Shown: positions 30,235-38,454 of the stretch, one piece after another
Layout of the letters: every line of letters starts with the position of its first letter
Position numbering within the stretch: the stretch's first letter is position 1
DNA from: Streptococcus dysgalactiae subsp. dysgalactiae
Lineage (GTDB): Bacteria; Bacillota; Bacilli; Lactobacillales; Streptococcaceae
Assembly (NCBI RefSeq): GCF_900459225.1
Contig: NZ_UHFH01000003.1
Location: 1,784,001 to 1,848,000, forward strand
Direction: 5' to 3'
Length of the DNA: 64,000 nt
Position numbers and translations under genes: made by a program
The notes under the pieces: model-generated
What the model was told of the DNA's origin: nothing
Databases searched by the model: none
Seen by the model: the letters and a program-made list of their open reading frames with translations, nothing else

Positions 30235-31879
30235 GACTAATCCTTTCTGGGTAAATCGATTGGTATAGGGCATAAGCTCCATCCAGATTGAGCACATCAA
30301 AACCATTTTGTTTCAAGATTCTCTCTGCTAAATAGGACCTTAGGCCACTATGACAGCTCACAATGTAGGAAACACTCTTATCCAGTTCTTCTAGACGATC
30401 ACGCAGTTGATCTAAAGGAACATTAATACCATTATCAAAATGTCCTGCAGCGTATTCTGTTGCCGTTCTAACATCTAATAAACGTTTGCCTTTCTCCAAC
30501 TCTTCTTCCAATTGGTACCATTGAACGGATTGGCTAAGGCCTTCCAGTACATTCAAGGCAGCGTACCCTAGCATGTTAACAGGGTCTTTTGCTGAACCAA
30601 ATGGTGGAGCATAGGTTAACTCTAGTTCCGGCAAATCAGCGACGCTTAATCCGGCTTTAATAGCTGTCGCTAGAATATCAACCCGTTTGTCCACTCCTTT
30701 AGCCCCGACCGCTTGAGCACCATAAATACGCCCATCAGTTTGACTAAAGATTAATTTAAGGGTCATTGAACTAGCTCCTGGATAATAGGAAGCATGATCA
30801 TTTCCTGTCACATGCACAACAGCTACATCTTGAAAAGCATCCCTAGCAGCCTTTTCTCCTAGACCCGTTGTAGCTGCAGTTAAATCAAAGACACGCACAA
30901 TAGCAGTTCCTAAACTGCCTTTGCTCTTTCGAGAAAGCCCAGCGATAACATCGGCTACCTGACGTCCTTGACGGTTAGCTGGACTAGCTAGAGCGATTAA
31001 GGCATCTTGACCTGTTAATTCTTGCTTCACTACAATGGCATCACCTACTGCATAAATGTCTGGTTGACTTGTTTGATAAGAAGCATCAACTAAAATACCG
31101 CCACGTAATCCCAAAGCCAATCCAGCTTCTTTGGCTAAAAGTGACTCTGGTTGCATTCCCACGGACAAAATAGTCAGTGAGGTCTCTAAACGTGTTCCGT
31201 CTTCCAAAACAAGCTTTCTACCTGCTTCTTCCATGGCTGTTAGAGATTGTCCTGTGATAACTGTCACCCCTTGCTTCTGCAACTCTTTTTGAATAAAGCT
31301 CGCCATTTCTTCATCCAGAGGAGGTAAAACATGATCAGCTTTTTCAACAATAGTGACGTCGTAACCTTTTTTAACAAGGGCTTCTGCCATCTCAAGACCA
31401 ATAAAACCAGCCCCTACTATAGTGGCTTTCCCAACTTGTTGCTGTTGAACAACTGCCATAATCTTATCTAAGTCCGGGATATTTCTTAAGGTAAAGATAT
31501 TTTGAGCATCCGACAGACCATCAATATTGGGAATAAAGGGTTTGGCCCCTGGTGAGAGAATTAATTTATCATAACTTTCTTGGTAGCTCTTGCCATCATG
31601 TTCAAGGGTAACCATCTTATTGACTGGATCAATATGCAAAGCTTCTGTCTCAGGTCGGACGTCCAAATTAAATCGAGCTTTTAGACGTTCAGGCGTTTGC
31701 ACCAATAATTGATGACGCTCAGCGATTTCACCAGATACATAGAAAGGCAAGCCACAGTTTGCAAATGAGACATAAGGCCCTTTATCAATCACGATAATTT
31801 CTGCATCTTCCCTTAATCGTCTTAAACGAGTAGCTGCTGACATGCCACCAGCAACACCACCGATAATAAGTACCTTCAT
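30227..31879 (-). CDS. CoA-disulfide reductase-like flavoprotein fused to a rhodanese domain
   Basis: The 550-residue protein combines a pyridine-nucleotide disulfide oxidoreductase (FAD motif IIGGVAGGMSAA, single redox cysteine Cys42 in SFANCGLPFYVSGE, NAD motif IVGAGFIGLEMAEAL) with a C-terminal rhodanese domain (about 460-550, active loop SCHSGLRS). This is the CoADR-RHD architecture, which reduces CoA persulfide or polysulfide using NAD(P)H. NADH oxidase is the alternative annotation for the first part, but the fusion and the flanking rhodaneses favour sulfur metabolism. Confidence 0.88.
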   Translation of the reverse strand: MKVLIIGGVAGGMSAATRLRRLREDAEIIVIDKGPYVSFANCGLPFYVSGEIAERHQLLVQTPERLKARFNLDVRPETEALHIDPVNKMVTLEHDGKSYQESYDKLILSPGAKPFIPNIDGLSDAQNIFTLRNIPDLDKIMAVVQQQQVGKATIVGAGFIGLEMAEALVKKGYDVTIVEKADHVLPPLDEEMASFIQKELQKQGVTVITGQSLTAMEEAGRKLVLEDGTRLETSLTILSVGMQPESLLAKEAGLALGLRGGILVDASYQTSQPDIYAVGDAIVVKQELTGQDALIALASPANRQGRQVADVIAGLSRKSKGSLGTAIVRVFDLTAATTGLGEKAARDAFQDVAVVHVTGNDHASYYPGASSMTLKLIFSQTDGRIYGAQAVGAKGVDKRVDILATAIKAGLSVADLPELELTYAPPFGSAKDPVNMLGYAALNVLEGLSQSVQWYQLEEELEKGKRLLDVRTATEYAAGHFDNGINVPLDQLRDRLEELDKSVSYIVSCHSGLRSYLAERILKQNGFDVLNLDGAYALYQSIYPERISHD

Positions 31880-31896
31880 TGTTTCTCCTTATCTCT

Positions 31897-32235
31897 TTAT
31901 TTCTTTTTCACTAACAAAGTGTTATCAGTCCAATGCGACATGCCACCTTTAACATCAACCACTTGATACCCCTGATTCGCAAGAAATCGGCAGGCCCTTT
32001 TACTTCGCATACCTGATTGGCAAATCACATAGAGAGGTTCCTGTTTATCCCCTCGAAATTGTGCTAAATCAGACAGAGGAGTGTTGGTAGCTTGTCGAAT
32101 ATGACCACTTTGATATTCTTTTCGTGTTCGAACATCCACTAGCTGTAGCTTGTCCTGTTTGAGCAGCTCAACTAACATTTCTACTGAAATACTAGGTGTT
32201 CTTGAAAAAATGCGTGCTAATAGTTTAGAGATCAT
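31897..32235 (-). CDS. Rhodanese-like sulfurtransferase
   Basis: A 112-residue single-domain rhodanese with active loop VICQSGMRSKRA and the LVDVRTRKEYQSGHI motif. ATG 32235 has AAAGG 8 bases upstream. It is the first gene of the operon, and a palindromic operator lies about 22 bases before it. The three rhodanese domains of this operon share the C-x-S-G-x-R-S loop but differ in x, suggesting different sulfur donors or acceptors. Confidence 0.9.
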   Translation of the reverse strand: MISKLLARIFSRTPSISVEMLVELLKQDKLQLVDVRTRKEYQSGHIRQATNTPLSDLAQFRGDKQEPLYVICQSGMRSKRACRFLANQGYQVVDVKGGMSHWTDNTLLVKKK

Positions 32236-32256
32236 GGGAAAGACCTTTCTTTTTTT

Positions 32257-32272
32257 ATACCCCACAGGGTAT
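32257..32272 (-). promoter_or_regulatory. CsoR/CstR-type operator
   Basis: ATACCC, 4 bases and GGGTAT form a perfect inverted repeat 22 bases upstream of the rhodanese operon and about 175 bases before the divergent CstR-like gene. C/G-tract palindromes of this kind are the known binding sites of CsoR/CstR repressors. Confidence 0.7.
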
Positions 32273-32394
32273 GTAAAGGGTAACACGTAGACTTTTTAAA
32301 GTCAATCAAAAAGTTTGAGAATAGCGAATTCTGAAATCTTCCAATCTCCTTCAAAAACAATATCAGAGTGAGCAGCACAAGCACTTCCTCATAG

Positions 32395-32423
32395 TTGACA
32401 AAGGGAACAAGGACCAGTATAAT
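32395..32423 (+). promoter_or_regulatory. Promoter of the CstR-like gene
   Basis: TTGACA at 32395-32400 and TATAAT at 32418-32423 are separated by exactly 17 bases, a perfect sigma-A consensus. The gene starts 25 bases later behind GAGG. Confidence 0.85.
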
Positions 32424-32447
32424 GAAAATTCAGAAATGAGGTAAGCC

Positions 32448-32708
32448 ATGAAAAGAGAGAAAAAAGACATCCTTAATCGCCTTAAACGGACAGAGGGACA
32501 ATTACGTGGGGTTCAAAAAATGATTGAAGAAGAACAAGCCTGTTTTGATATTATCACACAGCTAACTGCTATTCGATCAAGTATCAATAGCACAATGGGA
32601 TTGGTCATAGGCGAGAAAATAGCCCAACTTATTGAGGAGCCGGAAACAGATCCTGTTTTACAAGAAGAACGCCTCAATCAAGCCATTCAACTCATTGTCA
32701 AAAAATAG
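32448..32708 (+). CDS. CsoR/CstR-family repressor (single cysteine)
   Basis: The 86-residue all-helical protein matches the CsoR/CstR (DUF156) family: LNRLKRTEGQLRGVQKMIEEE, then Cys32 in QACFDIITQLTAIRSS. CsoR copper sensors have Cys-His-Cys and the persulfide sensor CstR has two cysteines. Here the second position (in MGLVIGEKIAQLIEE) has neither Cys nor His, leaving one cysteine. Divergence from a rhodanese/CoA-disulfide-reductase operon with a matching operator points to sulfane-sulfur sensing rather than copper. How one cysteine would sense is unclear. Confidence 0.85.
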   Translation: MKREKKDILNRLKRTEGQLRGVQKMIEEEQACFDIITQLTAIRSSINSTMGLVIGEKIAQLIEEPETDPVLQEERLNQAIQLIVKK

Positions 32709-32738
32709 ATTATCGTCCAAACGTCGTTTAGCAGCCAC

Positions 32739-32770
32739 TAAAAAGGAGACATCGTCTGATGCCTCTTTTT
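32739..32770. terminator. Shared terminator between the CstR-like gene and pncA
   Basis: AAAAAGGAGACATC and GATGCCTCTTTTT pair imperfectly between two convergent genes, with A/T runs on both sides. Confidence 0.65.
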
Positions 32771-32774
32771 GTTG

Positions 32775-33323
32775 TTACTCAATAATGGTCGCGCCCAAAA
32801 CCTGTTCAAAATGAGCCAAGGCCCACTGGTGTGATTGATCTGATATACTCGCAACTGCTGAACGAACAACCTCCAGCTTGTAACCTAAATTGTAAGCGTC
32901 AATGGCAGTATGCAAGACACAGATATCGGTTAGAACTCCTGTTAAGACTACTGTATTAACACCACGTTCGCGCAGCCGAATATCCAAATCTGTCCCCGAA
33001 AAAGCAGAATAGTGACGCTTATCTAACCAGAATACTTTAGGGTCTTGTTTTATCTGTTGATAGACTTTGTCCAAAGGACCATAAAGCTCACGCCCTTTAC
33101 TTCCCTTAAGATTATGAGGGGGGAAAAGTTTGCTTTCTGGGTGCCATGGATCGTTCTCATCATGACAATCAATAGCAAAGAAAATATAGTCCCCTCGCTC
33201 AAATGCTTTTTCGGTCACCTCAGCTATGGTTGACGAAATAGCGTGGGCAGCTTTTCCTGCGCTCAACTTCCCATCATCTGCGACAAAATCGTTTGTGTAG
33301 TCAATTGAAATCAATGCTCTCAT
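32775..33323 (-). CDS. pncA: Nicotinamidase (isochorismatase family)
   Basis: PncA deamidates nicotinamide to nicotinate for NAD salvage. The 182-residue protein has the catalytic triad expected for the family: Asp8 in ISIDYTNDF, lysine in WLDKRHYSAF and cysteine in GVLTDICVLHTA. Metal-site residues are in AIDCHDENDPWHPES. It lies immediately downstream of codY on the same strand but has its own promoter (below). Confidence 0.92.
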   Translation of the reverse strand: MRALISIDYTNDFVADDGKLSAGKAAHAISSTIAEVTEKAFERGDYIFFAIDCHDENDPWHPESKLFPPHNLKGSKGRELYGPLDKVYQQIKQDPKVFWLDKRHYSAFSGTDLDIRLRERGVNTVVLTGVLTDICVLHTAIDAYNLGYKLEVVRSAVASISDQSHQWALAHFEQVLGATIIE

Positions 33324-33372
33324 CAGTATCTCCTAAACAGGGGAACCCCCCTTATCTCCTCTATTGCTCTCA

Positions 33373-33401
33373 ATTGTAACAAATTTCTTTACAGGTGTCA
33401 A
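33373..33401 (-). promoter_or_regulatory. pncA promoter
   Basis: On the minus strand TTGACA (33401-33396), 17 bases and TACAAT (33378-33373). Confidence 0.75.
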
Positions 33402-33431
33402 GACATCCGACTCCACCCAAAACAGAAACCA

Positions 33432-33459
33432 AAAAACACCTCTTAAAAAGAGATGTTTT
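33432..33459 (-). terminator. codY terminator
   Basis: On the minus strand AAAACATCTCTT pairs with AAGAGGTGTTTTT around a short A/T loop, 5 bases after the codY stop. Confidence 0.7.
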
Positions 33460-33463
33460 CAGC

Positions 33464-34246
33464 TTAAAATTCTTTCAATTTATCAAAAATTCCCTCATTA
33501 ATAACCTTGAGGTAGGTTCCCTTCATGCCCAGAGAGCGACTTTCAATAATACCAGCACTTTCCAATTTACGAAGGGCATTGACGATCACAGATCGTGTAA
33601 TACCGATACGGTCAGCAATAACAGAAGCTGTTAAACGGCCTTCGTTACCATCCAATTCACCAAGAATAGCTGCAACAGCCTTCATTTCTGAATAAGATAG
33701 GGTGTTAATAGCCATGTTGACAGCTGTTTGCTTGCGGATCGTTTCTTCCAGGTTTTCTGTTTGAAGATTTAACAGCTGAATCCCAACAACCGTGCTTGAA
33801 ATTTCAACCAAGATGAGGTCCTCATCACTAAACTCATTATCGTTGCGCCAAATAATAAGAGATCCCAGTCGCATACCTCCACCATAAATCGGTGCAATCG
33901 TTGTCAAACCATCTGGATAGATGTCTTTCGATTCCACAGGAAAAATGGTTAATTCACTTTCCACTGAAAGATTGGCCTCAGTATCGTAGACACGGCTAGC
34001 TGCTTTGACATAAGTATCTGGAAATTGCTTAGCTTCAAAAAATTCCTCAACACGATCTGTATTGGTTTTATATTTCATGGCGTAACCAAGTAGGGTTCCT
34101 CCGCCATTTATAATGCAGGCATTACAGTCAATAATATCTGCCAAGCGAGACGCCATCGTATTATAAGGGAGTTCTGTCTCCAAGCTATCTACAGAGCGCT
34201 GTAGAATAGACGTAATTTTACGAGTTTTTTCTAATAAGTTAGGCAT
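33464..34246 (-). CDS. codY: Global nutrient regulator CodY
   Basis: CodY binds branched-chain amino acids through its N-terminal GAF domain and controls amino-acid, transport and virulence genes in streptococci. The 260-residue protein begins [18 protein letters not shown], has the ligand pocket region [23 protein letters not shown], and carries the invariant winged-helix recognition segment [26 protein letters not shown] near the C terminus. A near-perfect CodY box precedes its promoter, suggesting self-control. Confidence 0.97.
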   Translation of the reverse strand: MPNLLEKTRKITSILQRSVDSLETELPYNTMASRLADIIDCNACIINGGGTLLGYAMKYKTNTDRVEEFFEAKQFPDTYVKAASRVYDTEANLSVESELTIFPVESKDIYPDGLTTIAPIYGGGMRLGSLIIWRNDNEFSDEDLILVEISSTVVGIQLLNLQTENLEETIRKQTAVNMAINTLSYSEMKAVAAILGELDGNEGRLTASVIADRIGITRSVIVNALRKLESAGIIESRSLGMKGTYLKVINEGIFDKLKEF

Positions 34247-34280
34247 TTTCTTCCTTTTCCTTCGAATTATTTGCTTTTCA

Positions 34281-34309
34281 ATTATAACAAAACCAGTCTA
34301 CTTTTGCAA
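34281..34309 (-). promoter_or_regulatory. codY promoter
   Basis: On the minus strand TTGCAA (34309-34304), 17 bases and TATAAT (34286-34281). Confidence 0.8.
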
Positions 34310-34311
34310 GG

Positions 34312-34326
34312 AATTATCAGAAAATT
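34312..34326 (-). promoter_or_regulatory. CodY box upstream of codY
   Basis: AATTATCAGAAAATT matches the CodY consensus AATTTTCWGAAAATT at 14 of 15 positions and touches the -35 box of codY. The remaining part of the 264-base gap up to alaT shows only AT-rich DNA and a weak inverted repeat (ATCACAA/TTGTGAT, about 34444-34472). Confidence 0.8.
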
Positions 34327-34510
34327 ATCTATTCTTTTGACAATTCAAAGTAATAGTGGTAACTTTCTCAGTTTATCTCATAAAAGTGACCAGATAAATG
34401 ATAGTTAGTGTCACACATTATAAAAGCCATTACTCTCGTATGCATCACAAAAGAGACCACATCAATTGTGATCCCTCGTATTTTTTGATTAAGTGGATAT
34501 GAGAAATATA

Positions 34511-35725
34511 TTAGCGTTTGTACTGATGTAAGACGCGGGTGATTTTTTCCTGAACATCTTCTAATTCTTCCACGGTTGGTAAGTACACAATTCGGAAGTG
34601 GTCTGGGTCCTTCCAGTTGAAGCCTCTGCCATGAACCAACATCACCTTTTCTTGTTTTAATAATTGGAGCACAAATTCTTCATCGTCATCGATACGATAC
34701 ATATTACGATCAATCTTAGGAAAAAGGTAAAGACCTGCTTTGGGTTTGACTGCAGATAAGCCTGGAATCGCATTAATGGCTTCATGGATAAAATTACGTT
34801 GCTCAAAAATACGTCCACCTGGCAACAAGAGCTCATCAACGGACTGACGACCGCCTAGAGATGTTTGCACTACCTGTTGGGCCAACACATTAGAGCAGAG
34901 GCGCATATTCGCTAGCATGTTTAATCCTTCGATATAGCCTTTCACGTGATTTTTTGGCCCAGATAAGACCATCCAACCTACTCGGAAACCAGCAATACGA
35001 TGGGATTTTGATAAACCGTTCATGGATACACAAAATACATCTGGCGCTAAACTAGCAATGGCAATATGCTCCTCTCCGTCCATAACCAATCGGTCATAGA
35101 TTTCATCGGCAAAAATAATCAGCTGGTGCTCTCTTGCAAAGGTAACAATATCTTCTAGGACTTCTTTAGGGTAAAGGGCACCAGTCGGATTGTTAGGGTT
35201 GATGACCACAATAGCTTTGGTGCGACTCGTGATTTTTGATTTGATATCAGCAATGTCAGGATACCAATCCGCTTCTTCATCACACAAGTAATGCACAGCC
35301 TTTCCGCCACCCAGACTGACACAGGCTGTCCATAGAGGGTAATCCGGCATAGGAACCAACACCTCATCCCCATCATCAAGCAGGGCTTGTAATGACATGG
35401 AAATTAATTCTGACACTCCATTTCCCAAATAAATATCTTCAATATCTACCTCTGGGAAACCTTTCAGCTGACAATATTGCATAATGGCTTTGCGGGCAGA
35501 AAAAATACCCTTGCTATCTGAATACCCTTCACTAAGCCTCGCATTGACAATCAAATCATGGATGACCTCATCAGGAGCCTCAAACCCAAAAGCCGCTGGG
35601 TTACCGGTGTTTAATCGAAGGATTTTTTCACCATTAGCAATCATACGGTTGGCCTCGTCTAAAACAGGACCTCGAATGTCGTAGGCGACATGTTCTAATT
35701 TTGATGATTTTTCAATAATTTTCAT
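34511..35725 (-). CDS. PLP-dependent aminotransferase, alanine aminotransferase type
   Basis: A 404-residue class I aminotransferase. The PLP lysine is in SMNGLSKSHRIAGFRVGW, with the phosphate-binding and Asp segments in NPNNPTGALYP and IFADEIYDRLV. Streptococcal orthologues beside codY are usually called AlaT-like and make alanine from pyruvate and glutamate. Substrate is inferred from context. I start at ATG 35725 (MKIIEKSSKLEHVAYDIRGP). It is divergent from uspA. Confidence 0.88.
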   Translation of the reverse strand: MKIIEKSSKLEHVAYDIRGPVLDEANRMIANGEKILRLNTGNPAAFGFEAPDEVIHDLIVNARLSEGYSDSKGIFSARKAIMQYCQLKGFPEVDIEDIYLGNGVSELISMSLQALLDDGDEVLVPMPDYPLWTACVSLGGGKAVHYLCDEEADWYPDIADIKSKITSRTKAIVVINPNNPTGALYPKEVLEDIVTFAREHQLIIFADEIYDRLVMDGEEHIAIASLAPDVFCVSMNGLSKSHRIAGFRVGWMVLSGPKNHVKGYIEGLNMLANMRLCSNVLAQQVVQTSLGGRQSVDELLLPGGRIFEQRNFIHEAINAIPGLSAVKPKAGLYLFPKIDRNMYRIDDDEEFVLQLLKQEKVMLVHGRGFNWKDPDHFRIVYLPTVEELEDVQEKITRVLHQYKR

Positions 35726-36061
35726 AGTCTCATTTACCTCGTATCCCATATTATAAACCAAAATAAGTAAAATAGAAAGAATTTATCAATTCCAAGTCCC
35801 GATATCAGATAGGGAATTTTCAGTCTAAAAACTTCAAAAACGACCTTATAACATAACCGATTAGTAAAGCAAATTATGCGGGGCGTATACCAAAAAGCCG
35901 TTGTAGGAGGGGGTTAGTATTTTGGTAACCTCATTTGTTACAAGGAATCCTTTTTCTTTCAGGAAAAACATTAAACCGCTTTCATAATCAAACAAAAAAG
36001 AGTATAATAAGAGTAACAATAAAAGTTATTGTTTTGACAAATGGTAAAGGAGGGCAATCTT
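35726..36061. other. Intergenic region between alaT and uspA
   Basis: A 336-base divergent spacer. It holds a TATAAT before uspA (36003-36008, -35 weak) and a TATAAT close to alaT on the minus strand. A partial CodY-like sequence is also present (AATTTTCAG at 35815-35823, with a poor second half). No gene is seen. Confidence 0.5.
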
Positions 36062-36514
36062 ATGTCACAAAAATACGAACGTATCCTCGTCGCTATCGAT
36101 GGCTCCTACGAGTCTGAATTAGCCTTCAACAAAGGTGTCAACGTTGCATTACGCAATGGGGCTTCTCTCTTTTTGACTCATGTGATTGATACACGCGCAC
36201 TTCAAAGTGTTGCTACTTTTGATACCTATATCTACGAAAGATTAGAGCAAGAAGCCAAAGAAGTTTTAGGCGACTTTGAGAAACAAGCCCGAGCTGCGGG
36301 TATCGAAAACGTCAAACAAATTATTGAATTCGGCAATCCCAAAACCTTACTTGCTCACGATATTCCAGATCGCGAAAAGATTGATTTAATCATGGTCGGA
36401 GCTACTGGTCTCAACACCTTCGAACGCCTCCTTATCGGTTCATCTTCTGAGTACATCATGCGTAACGCCAAAGTGGATTTGCTTGTGGTGCGTGATACCT
36501 CAAAAACCCTTTAA
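36062..36514 (+). CDS. Universal stress protein UspA family
   Basis: The 150-residue protein has the Usp fold with the ATP-binding pattern G-2x-G-9x-G-S (GATGLNTFERLLIGSSSEYI) and the N-terminal YERILVAIDGSYESE. Members help survival under starvation or acid stress; the specific role is unknown. ATG 36062 follows AAAGGAGGG. It is a single gene closed by a strong terminator. Confidence 0.92.
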   Translation: MSQKYERILVAIDGSYESELAFNKGVNVALRNGASLFLTHVIDTRALQSVATFDTYIYERLEQEAKEVLGDFEKQARAAGIENVKQIIEFGNPKTLLAHDIPDREKIDLIMVGATGLNTFERLLIGSSSEYIMRNAKVDLLVVRDTSKTL

Positions 36515-36578
36515 ACAAAACTTACAACTAGGTTTTAGATGAACTAATCAAAAAAAGGTCAATTACTCCCTTCATGTC

Positions 36579-36608
36579 AAAAGCAACGCCCTATGGGCGC
36601 TGCTTTTT
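36579..36608. terminator. Convergent terminator between uspA and the HAD-family gene
   Basis: AAAAGCAACGCCC and GGGCGCTGCTTTTT form a GC-rich stem with a 3-base loop, and T runs are present on both strands. Confidence 0.85.
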
Positions 36609-36676
36609 GTTTACTAATGATACCTATCATTTATTTATCAAGTATTATGCTATTGAAGGACATTTAACCATCCGAT

Positions 36677-38065
36677 TTATTTTTCAAGCCGCTGCAAGGA
36701 TTTTTGGAGCTGTTTATCTAGTTCTTTTTTTATCGCTGATTCAGGAGCATAACGCTCTTCCCAGTCATCAGGCTTTTGAACTTTATGCGTGACAGGATCA
36801 AAATGAGCCTTACCATCAGGAAAAATCTTACCCATATTAGCTTCATGCACCGTCTCGAAAATAGGCTGAGGGTCAACCCCCATTAAGACAAATGAACCGT
36901 AAGTGAAATAGAGGAGATCCGCCAAGGCGTCCACTTGCCCCACCAATGGTGACTCTGTTCGTTTTTTATCTTGAACTTTACTGGCAGCTTTATCAATGGC
37001 TCCATGTAAATTGAGGAGAGATTGGGTAAACTGCTGCTTATCTCCCTTACTAGCAGCATAGAGAAATTCCACGATTTCTTCAACCTTAAAATCAGCGCGA
37101 TGTCCTGCTTCTGTCAAGGCGTAACTTCTTGGTGTCTCAATCGTATCTCCATCCATCAAACGATGGAAGTCCTTAACCTTATTAAAATTCTCATCACGGC
37201 TCTTAAAGCTTTTTTCCACATCAAAATGGATGAGTCCATAGTGAGCCAAAGCTTTAGAAATGCCATCATGATTATTTGAAGCGGTGGTAAAATGAGCACC
37301 ACTTTTAACCACAGCTTCGGCATTTCCCATGGCGACACCAACACCAACACCTGATAACATTTCCAAGTCATTATCTGAGTCACCAAAGGCCATCACCTCT
37401 GATAGCTCAAATCCAAACATCTGACCTAGACGCTCAATTCCCTTGATTTTGGATTGGTCTACCGAAATCAAATCTAAAGAATAAGGGCTACTTCGTGTAA
37501 TCTTGATGTGGGGAAATTTTTCTTGAATCTTACTGGTTTCGTCAGCTGATGCCACTAGCACAATCTGGTAAATCGGCTCACGCATAATGGTCACCAGGTT
37601 GCTAAAACTTTGAGGTTTGACTCTACGAACCAAATGCTTAAAACTCCCCTCAACCGTCTTCACCCAGCTTTTAGGCACAATACTACTAACCACTTGCCCA
37701 AATTGGCTAGTTCCCATGTCAATAATGCGAGACCCTGCTAAACCAGAAGCAGTCCCCAAAGAGACCTCTCTTTTTTTATCACTGGCATACCGAATAATCT
37801 TATAAATCATGGACTTGGGCAGTTGATTTTGGTAGAGAACCTTATCTCGGGTCAAAATGTATTGCCCATTATAAGTAACAGCAAAATCAAGCCCAAAATT
37901 TTCTAAAAAAGGCTGCACAAAACCAGGCCCACGACCAGTTGCTAAACCAACCATAATGCCTTGTTTTTTTAACTGTTGAATAGCTTTTTGTGTCGTTTTT
38001 TGGACATTTTTGCGATCATTGAGAAGGGTTCCATCAATGTCGAAAAAGACTGCTTTTATTGTCAA
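36677..38065 (-). CDS. Cof-type HAD hydrolase fused to a MazG-like pyrophosphohydrolase domain
   Basis: The first 270 residues of this 462-residue protein are a HAD-IIB phosphatase: FFDIDGTLLNDR with the nucleophile Asp, TGRGPGFV, then VDQSKIKG and FGDSDNDLEML. The C-terminal part (about 290-440) has the helical pattern of the MazG/PRA-PH superfamily, with an acidic EEIVEFLYAASKGD motif and DALADLLYFTYG later, expected to bind Mg and a nucleotide. Such a fusion suggests sequential removal of PPi and phosphate from one metabolite, but the substrate is unknown. Confidence 0.85.
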   Translation of the reverse strand: MTIKAVFFDIDGTLLNDRKNVQKTTQKAIQQLKKQGIMVGLATGRGPGFVQPFLENFGLDFAVTYNGQYILTRDKVLYQNQLPKSMIYKIIRYASDKKREVSLGTASGLAGSRIIDMGTSQFGQVVSSIVPKSWVKTVEGSFKHLVRRVKPQSFSNLVTIMREPIYQIVLVASADETSKIQEKFPHIKITRSSPYSLDLISVDQSKIKGIERLGQMFGFELSEVMAFGDSDNDLEMLSGVGVGVAMGNAEAVVKSGAHFTTASNNHDGISKALAHYGLIHFDVEKSFKSRDENFNKVKDFHRLMDGDTIETPRSYALTEAGHRADFKVEEIVEFLYAASKGDKQQFTQSLLNLHGAIDKAASKVQDKKRTESPLVGQVDALADLLYFTYGSFVLMGVDPQPIFETVHEANMGKIFPDGKAHFDPVTHKVQKPDDWEERYAPESAIKKELDKQLQKSLQRLEK

Positions 38066-38415
38066 AACCTTCTGTTCTCTCTTCTATACTAAGATAGAAT
38101 AGATTATATCACATTTTTAACATAGATATGAACCATTTTTTATCTGTAACAAATTACTTGTTAACTTAAGATGTTTAGATTTTAACACTATCATCTCTAT
38201 CATTCATCTTTTAAAAACAACAAAACCAACAATCTATTAAACTTTAGGTATAGAATACCTACTTTTAACGGTGCAAAATGAAGCAACATTGAAACAATTG
38301 TAAACATCCAGCAAAAAGTTTATTTATTTTTTACCTCAAATGAGTGGAATGATTTTGAGTCCTAATATTCCTTTTAGCATTTTTGATATTAAGAGAGCTC
38401 GATGTTACTTAACAG
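38066..38415. other. AT-rich intergenic region upstream of the HAD fusion gene
   Basis: No open frame or structured RNA was recognised in these roughly 350 bases. It marks the edge of an AT-rich island that continues through the staphylokinase-like gene to about 39600. Confidence 0.4.
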
Positions 38416-38446
38416 AAAATGCCTAATTATAACAAAATTAGGCATT
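38416..38446 (-). terminator. Terminator of the staphylokinase-like gene
   Basis: AATGCCTAATT and AATTAGGCATT form an 11-bp stem around ATAACAA, followed on the minus strand by TTTTC, 9 bases after the stop. Confidence 0.8.
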
Positions 38447-38454
38447 CTTCTTAA

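Noticed and set aside
34444..34472. ATCACAA/TTGTGAT repeat as the alaT terminator
   Set aside because: The stem is only 7 bp with a long loop and no adjacent T run on the minus strand.
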